Assembly: GCA_038093515.1 (NCBI GenBank) | Contig: JBBPSI010000130.1 | Span: 1 to 64,000 of the forward strand | Reading direction: 5' to 3' | Source: Butyriboletus loyo | Lineage: Eukaryota > Basidiomycota > Agaricomycetes > Boletales > Boletaceae | DNA: 64,000 nt | Shown here: positions 41,720 to 53,659 of the stretch, in pieces | Numbering within the stretch: position 1 is the stretch's first letter | Layout: the number at the start of each line of letters is the position of its first letter | Translations under genes and position numbers: made by a program | Notes under the pieces: generated by a model | Seen by the model: only the letters and a program-made list of their open reading frames with translations | Told to the model about the DNA's origin: nothing | The model's database searches: none

Positions 41720-43885
41720 CGTTTTATGCCCGAGTGTGATAAGACAGAAGTGCTCAGAACGGTTCGGGCGAACGGGCTGAACTGCTCGAATCCCTCGTTC
41801 TCCCCGATTTGGTGATGAAACTTGGAGACTTCCGGCCTCCTCCGGTAAGGAGGTGACTGCTTGAAGTCGATGTCGGCCGTGTACAATTCTGTGGCGCGGA
41901 CCACCAAGCACATATGTCAGACGAATCTAGCCGATGATTGACGGTTAACCGCCACCGCTGGTTTCATGCTTCGTCACAGATAAGGTAGATACTCGAATAA
42001 ACGCTGGTCCAAGAAGGGATCCAGAAAGGCAAGACCATGGCGGTAGTTGGAAGTCTGAGAGCACAGACTGCGATTCTAGTACGACAGCCCGTAGCTTTCC
42101 ACTCGGCTTCTACGAGACACTTGGTGTATTTCGTGAGAGGGAAGAATCAATAGATTTGACGTACGTAGTAGTGATGACGGTTGACGTGAAAAAATCCGCC
42201 GCGAGCACGATGTTCACATGACGACAGGATTTAGGGGATAACTGGACCATGCCTAGTAAGCAATGTAGGCCCGGCTGTGTGCATAGGCATGACATGACTT
42301 AAATTTAGAAACCAAGTCACGCATGCACTCGACGTGTTTTTTTAATCAACTCTGTACATTGGCCTTCGTCAGCCCCATGCTGCAGAAAACATGAATCGCG
42401 AGCTGATCTGGTTTCTGGACAAGCGCAGCATCTGACGCACATCGTCAATGTAGAAAAGCCTGACTCATGCAGCCTGGTACATACGGATTAAGATCCATCG
42501 GGTTCAACGGGTTCATCTTTGGGTTTGTTGGATCGTATTTCTTCCGACGTTCAGGCTGAAGACTGAAGTGGATTCGGACGAAGACCACCACGAGGCAATC
42601 TGCCACAAAAGCTCAACATTGTCTGACTTCAAGTGAAACAAACAGACTCACACCTGAGAACATGATGAAGCCCGTACAAACGAAATTGGACAAGATGTTC
42701 AAGGTGGTGACGGAATCCCTCGGGTGCTATGAGGCGAATCCACGTGACGTGTCCGGGTTGCTCTTGGATTAAAGGGATGGCAGGGAATAACCAAACGTTT
42801 GCAATCGTCCGTGGGGCCAGTGTCGCATGCTCTCCCGTTGCATTCAGTCAGAAACACGGGTCGCTGGAAGGTAACCAGAGGTGCTTTGTATCTGGAGGTC
42901 ACCATGTTCGCATTCGAGGGACCAGTGATGTGGTCCCCTCGACTTGTTCTACAGGGGTTTAAACGACTCGTTGGTGTTTCCCACTCATGGATGAGATACA
43001 GATGATCGTAGGTCCTGAGCGTGTGGACCAACACCGTGTTGGGGCTTCCCGCACATGATATCCGTCCTCGCGGCAAGGAGACAGCAGCACTGATTTCCTA
43101 ACAGACGCTGTCGATGAGCTAGCTAGTCATCAATCGGTAAGAACGGCTCACGCCTTTCGAGATTAAAGCGTCCGTCTTTGCGTGTTTATTTGTCCCAGAT
43201 TCAAAAACGGCGATTGTCTCGTCGTGTTCTCGCGGGGTGGGGATATTTCTGATCAAGGCGAAAATCGAGGAAAAAGATCCGCTTGCATTGTACGGTTGCC
43301 CGTGGCAGAGGTTTGGCCGAGACCGAGTTGAGCTGAACAACTTGAAGCTCCACTTTTTAGTGACCCCCCGAGTGATTACGACGTTATTATCACCGGCGAC
43401 AGCCCCCTTGCCCATGCATCACACGCTACAGTAAGGTCAAACGTGTCGTGCTCGAACCTTTGACAGGTTTGATGGCCAAGAGAGGGCGTTCATTGTCCGA
43501 GTCCTTGCTCAAATGAATCCTTGCTCAAAATAAAGCAAGTCGCCAGACGAACCAGGAGCGATGAACTACATGGCCAACCTGGCAGCTTCTTCACTCAGCC
43601 ATGTACACTGCACCGTACTACCCTTCGTCAAGCACTCGCGACTCTGACAGTTCCAGATTCTCTTTCTTTTTCCAACTTCATTCTCTCCGCCTTCTTTTCC
43701 TGCTATGTGGCATATATATACTTGGTTGACTTTGGCATTCACGTTGCCCATATCCAGAATGGGATGCATCTGCTTCCTTCAAGTACCGTTCATGTCAACT
43801 CATCACTTACGTCGCCTGAGCGATGAATCTGACGTATATTACATTCAGGGCGTTGTCATGATAACCAAACGACGTGATCTGATCC
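41720..43885. other. About 2 kb without a supportable gene
   Basis: Short ORFs only, on both strands, without domains or believable starts. Confidence 0.4.
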
Positions 43886-46800
43886 TTAATTCCACACGGC
43901 TTGGGCGTACAGACCGAACACCGCGTTAGCCAACGTAGGCGTGTACAAGGAGACGTCCGCCGACGTGTACTTGATCGCACTCTGAACCCCATTCAAGATG
44001 CTCAGCACCTTCTTCTCGATAAAGTCGACAAAGACCAGATCGACAGGGGTATCGTTCGTCACGTCAGGAGGGTTGGAGCCGATGTAGTTCGGGACCGAGT
44101 AGTAGGGAAGCGGAACATGGAGCGTGTCGTCGCCAGCATCGGGGCATCCCTGTGCGAGAAAAAGATTGTAGTTCAACGACCACGGAGCGCGAAACACGAG
44201 ACACGCATGAATGAAGAAAGACGGGACTTACGTCCTTGGTGATGTATCCAATCGACAGGCTCTCCGTGTCCGTCGTCTGTCCTAGTACTACTTGGTGTTT
44301 GCCCATGTCTCCCAACCATCTGCGATAACGACTCTCGACATATCCGTGGCCCCACAGTTCATTTTCCAGTTGGGAACGTTTAGAGGAACTTCCGTAGTTC
44401 AAAGCAGGCAAAACTTGGTTCGCGACGCTGGCGGTCACGTTGGGGATGTAGAGGAACGAATCAGTGTATGGCACGGCGGTGAGCTGGTCATTCTTGGTAA
44501 AAGGTCCCTTGAGGACGTCGAATCGCACTCCACCCGAGTCAGTGATGATGATATTAGGAATCCCAGCACGCGTGTTATTGATGGCAAAGACGAATGGTGC
44601 AACTTCTGCGATGAACAGTGTAAGGATACTTCCACTGGACGGGTACGGGTCCCTATGGGAAATATGATGAGTGTCACTAGTGCAACGCTTCAACACCGAG
44701 TCGAGACGTACCGACTCATGGTATAATCCTGGGGAGCAGTGCCGTACAAGTAAGCCAGATCGAAATCGATGGCAAGTTCTTGCAAGCCGTGGGTGATAGA
44801 ACGCCCATGAGGAGTGTCAAAAGTGGATTTCGACACCATGGTATGGTACTACACAATTCGTCTGTCTCACGATGTCCGAGAATGCGATATGATTTGGCAA
44901 CGTACCTCGTATGTAGCCCTGTTTTGATCGAGATACCTCCGAGTAAATGTTATGCCGTCGGTGTTTTCCTTGGCAGCGTCAAGGTCCGCGCCTATTAAGC
45001 CTCAGTGGCGCTCATCACATGTCAGATAGAAGCGCGCACTCATCCAGCCTGCAGAAATGATAAGCTGATAAGCTACACTGGAGACAACAAACGTACCAAT
45101 TGTTTCCATGTATCGACCGCTCTCCAGGGCCATTGACCTTCCATCGTATTGTTGACAGTCACGAATGTGACTATGTCCTGCATATGCGCGGAAATTAGAC
45201 ACCATGCCAATTTCGTGCGCCAAAGTGGTAATGCAGACCTCCAAAAATCAAAATAGGTGTGTAGGGATGCACGGCACGCACGGCATTAAAGACAACAGGC
45301 CCTAAAAATCGAAGCTTTATTGCTATCGGTCCCAAGATCAATTGGATCGTGGCTTACAGTTGTCGTACGATACCGGCATGTGGCTGGTTATGTATCAGAG
45401 AAGAATGCGATGAGAATCATAGAACACACCCAACCAGAACGAATACATCAGGTTCCTCTGCGATGGCTTCCGCAAACTTGAGTGATCCGAAGAACATCAG
45501 AGACATCATCGCGACTACAGGTTATGCACTTACCCATTCCTCCTTCACCATATCGGCCACAGTTTGAACAGTGGTGTTGACGGAGTTGCCTGCGAAGTCA
45601 AAAATAACACCAAGGGATGTCACCCTGCGACCTCTGTAGACAATGTATTAGTTATGCAACAAAAACAATAATGTCATGACGATGAGGTAAAGCGGGCTGT
45701 AAAATCCACAGCAGGACAATATGGGGAAAGGCAAGGGAAACATACGTACTTCCTGGTCGTGAACTTCGTGTAGCGATCTGTCATCCAAGTTGCACAGAAG
45801 CATTAGTCAGGAAATAATCTTGAGGACAACTCATCCCGTGACTAATTAGAGGAATTACTCACTGCCAACTGGCACAGTCACAACCTCGCCATCAGAATTG
45901 AAAACCGTGATGTTGACATTGGAAGACAAGTAGCGACCATTGAGGTGAGGGACGAAATTAGTGTATCTATCGAGTTCAGCGCAGTATATAAGGTCGTTGA
46001 AATTTTGATCAAAGTTTGTCAGCGAATGGACACCGAGTTTACGCCACAGCAAGTTACCCGAATGCACGTCATCAAGATGTCGAAGAGAATAAGCAAAGGT
46101 TGGGATGGTGCGATTGGAGGGGACACCATGATCGATGGGTCCATATGATGCACGAGAATGTAATAGAGACCATGAGTATGTCGTAAGGTGCGACCGTCGT
46201 CCATCCATGCAAAGATGATGAGATATGTGATATTGGCGCATGGCATTGGCGACATGAAGGGAGAAAAAAAAGTACACGGTCAGTGTGGCATAGGCTGCGG
46301 GCTTCGATGCACCCACATGTCATACGTGTCAGCATAGACATATAATTCGTGGCTATTGGGAGATGAGCATTGGACAAGTGCCACCACGACAGCCGTGTTA
46401 AACCCACTTTCCAATGGCCATTATGTCATACGGGAGGCGCTCAAGGAACTTGTTCGACTGTTTTGCGCATATAATCAGCAGGTATTCCCAAATCCAGAAG
46501 ATAGGGCTTACATCGTGAGCATCGACGCCGCCAGGAGGATAGCCATCCGAAAGGCCAGTGCCTGCGACACGCAGGGTAAATGCCAAGCAAATGAGAAATT
46601 TCTGGATGATTACCATCATGCAGATCTCCAGAATCGACGAGAAGAAGGTCGACATCTTTTTCCTACTCTGCGTGTTAGCAGGGAGGCGCCGGAACGATTA
46701 ACGGTAGGAAACTGACGATGGCGATCCGTTTCATATGCGTGACGAAGCTTGCGAAATCACCGAGATCACCACTGCGCAAGCCATCAGCCCGATTCGGTTG

Positions 46801-47075
46801 TACGGCAAGTGCACACTTCAGATGTCGAGGGGAGCTCACCTGTAGTTGGGCTCTGGCCAGCTGGACTTCTGATGGCCAAGGAGCCATCCATGTGTGTCTG
46901 TAGTGTGGATCACGTTGAAATCACCCCACACGAGAGGACGGTATGGCGGCGTAAGCGGAAATTGCGGGTACTCGCGCTTTTTGTGGACATGAGCATAGTT
47001 ATGGCCATCGCGGGGGTGGGGCCCGTCGGCGCAGGCAAGGGCCAGCCCAACGAGAGACAGGAAAGTAAAGAGCAT
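43886..47075 (-). CDS. Secreted/vacuolar metallophosphoesterase, 5'-nucleotidase type
   Basis: ATG 47075 begins a signal peptide ([18 protein letters not shown]). The gene has many short introns down to the stop at 43886. The dimetal site is complete: DxH in [16 protein letters not shown] in [16 protein letters not shown] formed across a splice junction (about 46404 to 46336, IGN then HELY), and GHSHIRDC near 45180. The C-terminal part ([38 protein letters not shown]) matches the 5'-nucleotidase C-terminal domain that selects the substrate. The set resembles the fungal group around yeast YHR202W, which acts on nucleotides or related phosphate esters in the vacuole or outside the cell. Several NxT/S sites are present. 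About a dozen exons; internal borders between 44700 and 46300 are approximate. Confidence 0.85.
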
Positions 47076-49259
47076 GACGAAGGATGAAACATGTAGTTCA
47101 TCTTAATCCCTATTTAACACAAGAGATGTGTGAGCGAGAGTCCCGACGCTCAGCCGAGCAATCATGTATGTATCTACCTCATCTCCGCCTGTGACGACAA
47201 ACGTGCGGCGTTTTCATGTCCTCGTTGTTGACTGTGATCTCGCTCTTCATTTGTTAATTTCCCACTCCACAGAATCGCCGGTCATTCGCCGATCTTCCGC
47301 TTATCGGATCCACAAACACCATTGGGATGTTCCTCTCCAACCTGGGGCTCGACTGGCTACTCGGGCCAGCTAGAGGTAATCGAATTCACGGAGCAGTGAC
47401 ACGTACCGACGCATTAGGCGCAAGTTTTGATGGAGGCTGGGTCAGATGACGAGTTGGAATTGAAACACATATGGGCGCGAGGCATGCCTAGGACACCGAA
47501 CCAACCTATGGGTCTTGCACAGTCTTGTGCCATGATTGTAGATGCACCCCGTCTCAAAAAAACTACGTTGACCATTTTTGTAGTGCGAACAGAACAAAAT
47601 TTCGACAAATCGCGAAAATATGTCCGGGAGGGATATGTGTATATGCAGGAGTTGAACGTTGCTATGTTGAGAAATGGACAAAGCAAGTTTCGAGGTTTTT
47701 GGACTCTTCTGGGCTCCTGAAACACTGGGCGCGCTTATTTTTGACACGTTTTCAACTCGTGACACTATCTGGCTTTGATGGAGCAGTCAATTTCCGGAAT
47801 TAAATTTCTTTTAGGGATTGTGGCAGTTACCTGTGGTCTGTCATCCCATGCCATCATAAGTAGGTGGCATTTCGACGGGGATATTGAGATGATCGACCTC
47901 CGGCACAAGAAGACAGCTGCTTTTTATCTGGAGGCCCAGCGGTGTTCAAAGTACCAAGGTGATTTTAAGGATTCAATACAATGATTCTGAATCAAATGAA
48001 TCACGTTATATCGGACTCATAATATTCAGTTAGTTGACTTGATGGAATTTCATGGTAAAGTGCAATTTACCTTGCACGCTAGTGAGGAAAGGCCTAGCTG
48101 ATCACTTGCCTCAAATGACAAACCTTGCCCGGCACACGCTGGGTTGGAGGTCTGGGCAGTGAACGCTGGAAAAAGTGCAAGGCGCTGGGTCGACTTGGAA
48201 GTTCTAATGGACTTTAAAAGCATGCTCGCCGGGCCATAGCGACCATCAGTCTAAATAATGATACTGAGTGTATTGAAACCCTTACTGGTGGCCCATGAAC
48301 TCACTGCACCACCATCTTGGCTCGCCGCTTCAACGCAAATCCCGCATGGATCCGGGAGTCGTCTTCAGGCTACTTTTTCCATACGTACGCTACAATGAAA
48401 AGTGACTTGCACACCTAACGGGCAAGTTCTGGCTTGTCTTGACGGAGCAGCCAATTTTCGGGATGGAATTTCTTCCGGAGTTTGTGGGAGTTAATGTGGT
48501 TTGGAACATCCATGCCGATGTGAATGTATTGAGCTGATCGATCACCAATGCGAATTACTGCTGCATCCTTGAATTGCGAAATCTAGTCAGTGGCAGTAAA
48601 CAGACTGTGGTTGGTGGTGACCGGAGTCCTAATAGCATTGGCAACTTCCAAATGGAGTATGCTCTCGGTCGGAGCGTCCGGCTTTCAATAGAGCTAAAAC
48701 CGGACTCATAAGTACTGTTACTAGAACTTTTTAGTTTGTCACTCATCAGAGCGCTGGAACCCGCAGACAACATTCCCGTAGCATCCTCGTCAACAATCAC
48801 CGTCTGAGAGAGCGGGAGAAAACGTCGCGGAGAGTACGCGGCGTGACTGGTCATATGATGGATACTCTATCATGAACGACTCGTCGAGTCACGTATGAAC
48901 GCACTCTCAGACAGACCCCTCCACGAAGCTCTCCGACCTCCTGCGTCACCCGCACCTCGCACGTACCCCTTCGCCATTACTGAATAGTTCGCCCAAGTAT
49001 AGCACCCATGTCATAAGAAATCAAAACACGTAACGCCAGCGCGCCAGCCAAACTTGAGCGCGTGTTAAGCTTCTCCCTCCATTCAACCGCCCAGTCCGAA
49101 ACCATGCTGGCCGTGTTTCTATAACATATTCGATCGGATCCCCCAGTACCAATGGCGCAACTGCACCACTAAACGTTCGCTAGCCAGGACAGCCTTGAAG
49201 CCGCGTCCCGGCGTCCCCATCGTAGAGTCCGAGTTCGCGCTGGCTGGAACAGCGTACCC
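47076..49259. other. Gene-poor stretch with a degenerate direct repeat
   Basis: No gene supported. The minus ORF at 48555-48854 has no features. Contains the repeat listed at 47770. Confidence 0.4.
47770..48520 (+). repeat. Degenerate direct repeat pair, about 90 bp units
   Basis: Unit 1 at about 47770-47857 and unit 2 at about 48428-48515 align with few gaps (GGAGCAGYCAATTTYCGG, then AATTTCTT, then ending CATCCCATGCC versus CATCCATGCC). They probably mark the ends of an old insertion or an internal duplication. No coding content. Confidence 0.45.
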
Positions 49260-49532
49260 ATGACCATGACCAAGACCAAGGCTATTCCCGCCCTGCTCGT
49301 CTTCGCGCTCGCCTGCCCGTTCGCCCTGTCCGCTGCGCTCCCGTCCACGCCCAGTCAGTCCGTGTCCGCCCAAACCAAACCCAACGTACCCCGCACACTC
49401 CTCGGGAAACCCTATCAAAGACGCTTGGACTCGCAAGGCCACATGCCAACCTGCTGGAGCCTCGCCATCACAGACCACAACGACTCCCACGTCGACCTTG
49501 ACCACGCACTGGTACACGAAGCCGGTGATTGA
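49260..49532 (+). CDS. Candidate small secreted protein
   Basis: A 90-codon ORF opening with a good secretion signal (KAIPALLVFALACPFALS, cleavage likely near SAALP) and a short polar mature part of about 60 residues with a single Cys. The region is GC-rich and a long opposite-strand ORF (49119-49958) overlaps it; one of the two must be chance. The signal peptide favours this strand, but no homologue is recognised and no promoter was identified. Could be a small effector-like peptide or a spurious ORF. Confidence 0.3.
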   Translation: MTMTKTKAIPALLVFALACPFALSAALPSTPSQSVSAQTKPNVPRTLLGKPYQRRLDSQGHMPTCWSLAITDHNDSHVDLDHALVHEAGD

Positions 49533-50534
49533 ACCCAGACGATGATGGATACGAAACCGCGCGTTCCGATTTTGCTCCCACTCGTCCTCGACACGTTGTC
49601 GGGGTCTGGACCGGCATGTTTGCGTCTGATGAGGTTCAAACGACGCATGCAGCACAGCCCCTGCGCGCATGACGCATCTCCATCCCAAAAGGCGTAATCC
49701 GACAGGACGAACCCTAGAGATGAAGTTGAGCAGATACAGTGTTCGTACATCTCCAGACCCGAAAAAAGCAAACATCACGCGAAGTGTTAGTGCCAGTTCG
49801 ACATTCGAAGTGGTTGTATGACAGGGGAGAATGGAAATCGAGGTTGTTTGAGGAATGCTAGACAGGTAAACGTTGGGATGAACGTAATTGTCATGGAGGG
49901 ATGATGGTCCATCAGGTAGCAATCCGAATCCGAATGAGATTGTGATAGAGATATCCACCGACTGGCAAAAATTGCCGTGGCGGACATGCCTTCAATGAGC
50001 CTCCAACCTGGCGGGGTGTTCGTGTGCAACAACCCCAACACAAGGAGGACTGAAGGATGAGGCCTCGATGAGGTGTCACCCTCTCTAATGCCGCTTGTCA
50101 CTTCATTTCATGGAAATTATTGATCCCAACCAGAAGCAAACCTTGAGGCGCCGACTCGGCAAGCAAGGACGCGTGGCAAGTCCGCATGAGGTCAGGAAGG
50201 AAGACTCAAGGACCTAATGACTCTGGCGTATTTACTTTTCTTCGGATATCACCGTGTTGGATATGTGTAATTGGAAGTCCAGAGCCCACCCCGCGAATAC
50301 CTGAAGTGGGACAACTCGCGTGCGGATTGGCAATCCTCTCAGCGAAGCTACGTGTCTGACGTCCGACATTAATTTTAAGATGACGTCGAGTCAACAGTAC
50401 TGCGGAGGACTGGAATACCTACATGCGGAGGGGCTGCATGTGGCGTCGAAGGTTTTGCTATGAAGAATAAGAGCATCAGGATGTTTATAATGTAGGTGGG
50501 TCGAGGGGTAGGATGGACTGCACACCTCTGAGCC

Positions 50535-51641
50535 ATGTCATCCACAAACCTCTTATTTCTGTTGTTGCTTCTCTTGGCGATCCTTCTTCCGACCGTTGTC
50601 CTGTGGAAAGTGGTGAGGGAGTATGCAACCAGAACGAATAATCCGAATGCACGTGTTCCAATCACTTTCTTATATTCGCGCGCCCGGGCGCCAACATGGT
50701 TTTTTCAGTCGCCGATAGTGCGAGAAGAACAACCGGGTACCAGCATGAACGACGTATTGATTCCCCGAAGAGATGAAAACGATAGGTGCTTAGACTGGCA
50801 TGTAGGGGAGCATCGTGTCTAACAGGATGATTTCGGCCCGTCTAGGTGGAGAGTACTCATTCACGAATCCGAGGCAGGCATCGAAAAATACCTCGTCCCC
50901 GACATCGACATTGATCTTGCCTCGTTCATCCGCTGCATCACCTTTCGTGTGTTTTCAGTCGTGTTTCTGGGTGTGGATCCCGATACACTCGCGTTTGAAA
51001 ACGTCCAGCGGGTTACGAGAGCGTTATCGGACTTTTACAACGACAGGCGAGGGAGCAGCACCCTCCCTCCCGACGTCCAGAGCCTCCTGTATCGGTGGCT
51101 TCCACGCGAACGATTCCCATCTTCCTTGGATCGTATTCTTCCCGCATACGAAGCGCTCTGGCGCATCATCGCCACAATCGTAGTGACCTGCGAAGAGGAT
51201 GAAACGAAAGCCTGGCGTTGGGTGATGTTGGACTTTCGCGACAATCCGCGAGATCGCCAGTACAGAGCATCCCTCAGGAGTAATGGCAAAAGTGTCTCGG
51301 ACATCATGAATGACGTTGTTGGCAGTCTTACACCCATCGCGCGTCCGAAGCAAGTCACCACCTCAAACTGGCCGTTGAGCTGCATTCAGAATGCGATCGA
51401 GGGTAGGTTGACGGCTGGACAGCCTCCGACGGAGGAGGAAGCGTTGAAATTTGCGGCGTTGTTGGCATCCAGGGCCATCGGTCGAATTGGGGTGCGCTAT
51501 GGGATATCTGGCAGTGGTGTCGCGAGTTCTCAGGCTTCACCATGGGACGGGCGAAAGATATTCGGGGTGAACAGAAACCCAAGTCATGTCGCCATTAATG
51601 AAAGGCCTCCTCACTTCAGCACGTCTAACCAGGTCTACTAG
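50535..51641 (+). CDS. P450-like protein, probably non-canonical
   Basis: ATG 50535 opens with a membrane anchor (LLFLLLLLLAILLPTVVLW). At least one intron around 50640-50826, then an open frame with FGPSRWRVLIHESEAG, DLASFIRCITFRVFSVVFLG and DRILPAYEALWRIIATIVVT, which follow the order of an Agaricomycete cytochrome-P450-like group (B-C region, then I helix). The K-helix ExxR is not visible where expected (MNDVVGSLTPIAR) and no cysteine heme loop is found before the stop at 51641, so it is either degenerate, mis-spliced here, or a non-heme relative. A broken second copy lies at 40537. The first-exon join is unresolved. Confidence 0.4.
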
Positions 51642-51962
51642 GTCCTGAGTGTACGGTAGTGGAGGTTTACCTTGTACATTCGTCGGTACAAACATCAGAA
51701 ACGGTTTTGACGACGCAAATGTTTCGCACTGGAGCGGAGATGCAATCACCCCAAAGGATTTAATCTCCGCTTTATTAAAGGCAGCTCCCTATCTCAAGTA
51801 CGAGAGTAGAACCAATCTGGAGAACCAACTCGCCGGGGAAGCAGGCTGCGGCCTGGCTAATCCATTCATGGTGACTTTCGCCCTCCGTCGTTATATCACG
51901 CGGTTTCTCTATTCACGTCGAATGACGGACAGGATCCAGGCCCCGACACGGACGTGGCAGAC
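51642..51962. other. Possible 5' exons of the DUF6697 gene
   Basis: The frame that leads into the DUF6697 gene is open upstream (TSNDGQDPGPDTDVAD), so the true start may lie here, but no clear start is seen. Confidence 0.3.
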
Positions 51963-53393
51963 ATGCTGCTCGCTGTGCAGATGGAGAAATTACACGTGGA
52001 AGAGGCGTTGGCTGCGCGGGATAATGTTGTGGCTCACCTCGAGGACGCGTATATTTCCGTTCGCCAAAAAGCAGCGATGATATTGCGGCTGGAGCAAGAA
52101 CTGGAAGTGTTCAAGCGAGCCTCGACTCCGGCGAACACGAATTCTAGTGGTTTTGAGCTTGTTCCGGGCCCTCCTGGAACGCCGCGGTCCGACCCTAGTC
52201 AGGTTTTTGAAGAGTTGGGAGCAACTCGGGCAAGTATTATTGTTTGTTCTCTCGTTCCAAGGAAAGCCAATTGTTGGATGGGACAGGCACAGGGGAATCC
52301 AGATACCCCACGAGGAGCGTTAAGCGAACCTCCAAGCACACCTGACAAGCTTGGCGATAGCCTGCAAAGCAACTCGGCTTACTGTAGGCAGGTTTACATC
52401 AATAGCTCCGCGCTAGTCAGGGAACCGTATACTCCCACCACTCCAACACCGTCTGATGACCAATGGGATCAGGTAAGCGCATATATGCATCACACAATGC
52501 GGAAACCACTTATGTGGTACAGATCTCCTTCCCCACGTCCGAGGAAGAGACTTCAGCCGAACGGACGATCGTTGCGAGGCAAGCAATGCTAGCCATTCTT
52601 CCCTTACCATTGGGTATTCCGGATGATGTATTACAGCCAATCATGATTCACCCTCCTCATACTCTCCATGAGTTCCTCGGAAATGCATCTGGCGTAGGTC
52701 TGCGCCCAGTTTCATTTGTGATACTAACATCTTCAAGCCCCTCAAAGATTTGTAAGGGCTTTCTCCTGGCGTGAACTAGTTGCTCATCTCCCCGACCGTC
52801 GCATGAATCAACTGATAATCGGCCAGACTCAAAAATTACAAAGTCTTGTCTCAGCTGACGACATACTGGTGTCCCGACAGGGAAGAACATGGATATTTCC
52901 TCACTCCGGTATTCAAGTGCAGCACAAATCCGCGCGTCGCGACAGCACATTGTTGGACTACTGTTGATGCATTGGGTCAGATGCACAAGTCGACGGGTGA
53001 GGTGACGCGTTGTTCCTCGCACCAGCCTGACTGGTCATTTTTGCTAGAGTGCTTTTATAACAAGGACGGAAAGTGGTATTATGCTGGTACCTACAAGACT
53101 TTTCTGATGGACGATCTTGCTGTTCAAGAATGGGAGGCTCTTTCGATCGAGGTAAAATCGTTCAGTTGTTTTCGAAGATCTGGCCGTGTGGACAGTCGTT
53201 TTCGTAGACGACGCAAGCAATCGTCAGGGAAACCTTGGCCGGCCGGAAGAACGTGTCGCCTCAAAATCACTACGAAACGTCCCAGCTGTACGCCGTAGGG
53301 GCTTTGCGCGTAGCCTGCATCGGTCTGCAATGCGTCGGTTTCAGCGAGGACTTGTATCGTGGTGTACTCGAGCAATCAAGATTTGTTTACTGA
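51963..53393 (+). CDS. DUF6697 protein
   Basis: The N-terminal part is a coiled coil (EKLHVEEALAARDNVVAHLE, VRQKAAMILRLEQELEVF), then a Pro/Ser/Thr-rich linker, then at the C-terminus a DUF6697 domain: EEHGYFLTPVFKCSTNPR, GKWYYAGTYKTFLMDDL, QEWEAL, and after an intron (donor gtaaaa after ALSIE) ETLAGRKNVSPQN and ALRVACIGLQCVGF, ending SRFVY at 53393. The domain is known only from basidiomycetes and has no assigned function. The coiled coil suggests oligomerisation. ATG 51963 is the first in-frame ATG of the coiled-coil exon; the true start could be further upstream. Introns between 52470 and 52850 are not fully resolved. Confidence 0.65.
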
Positions 53394-53659
53394 GGTCCAA
53401 GCTCTACATGGATACCCGTCAGGACGACGACCGCGCTTAACGAGACGAACGATGACGCCAAGTCTGCCCAGCCTTGAAGCACCCTTCCCCTTCACGCTTT
53501 TACTCTGTTCTTGTCTTCTGTTTTGTGTTTCAAATATTCATGTTTAAGTCAATGGCATAATATCCTGTCCTGTCCATAAAAATATGCAAAGAGATGTCTC
53601 CGAACCATAATTTGATCCTTGGAATTTCTGATGTACATGTAGCGAGACATTTCTTGCCC

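Noticed and set aside
49119..49958. Long minus-strand ORF of 279 codons
   Set aside because: GC-rich region where chance ORFs are long; no domain, signal or believable composition, and it overlaps a plus ORF with a good signal peptide.
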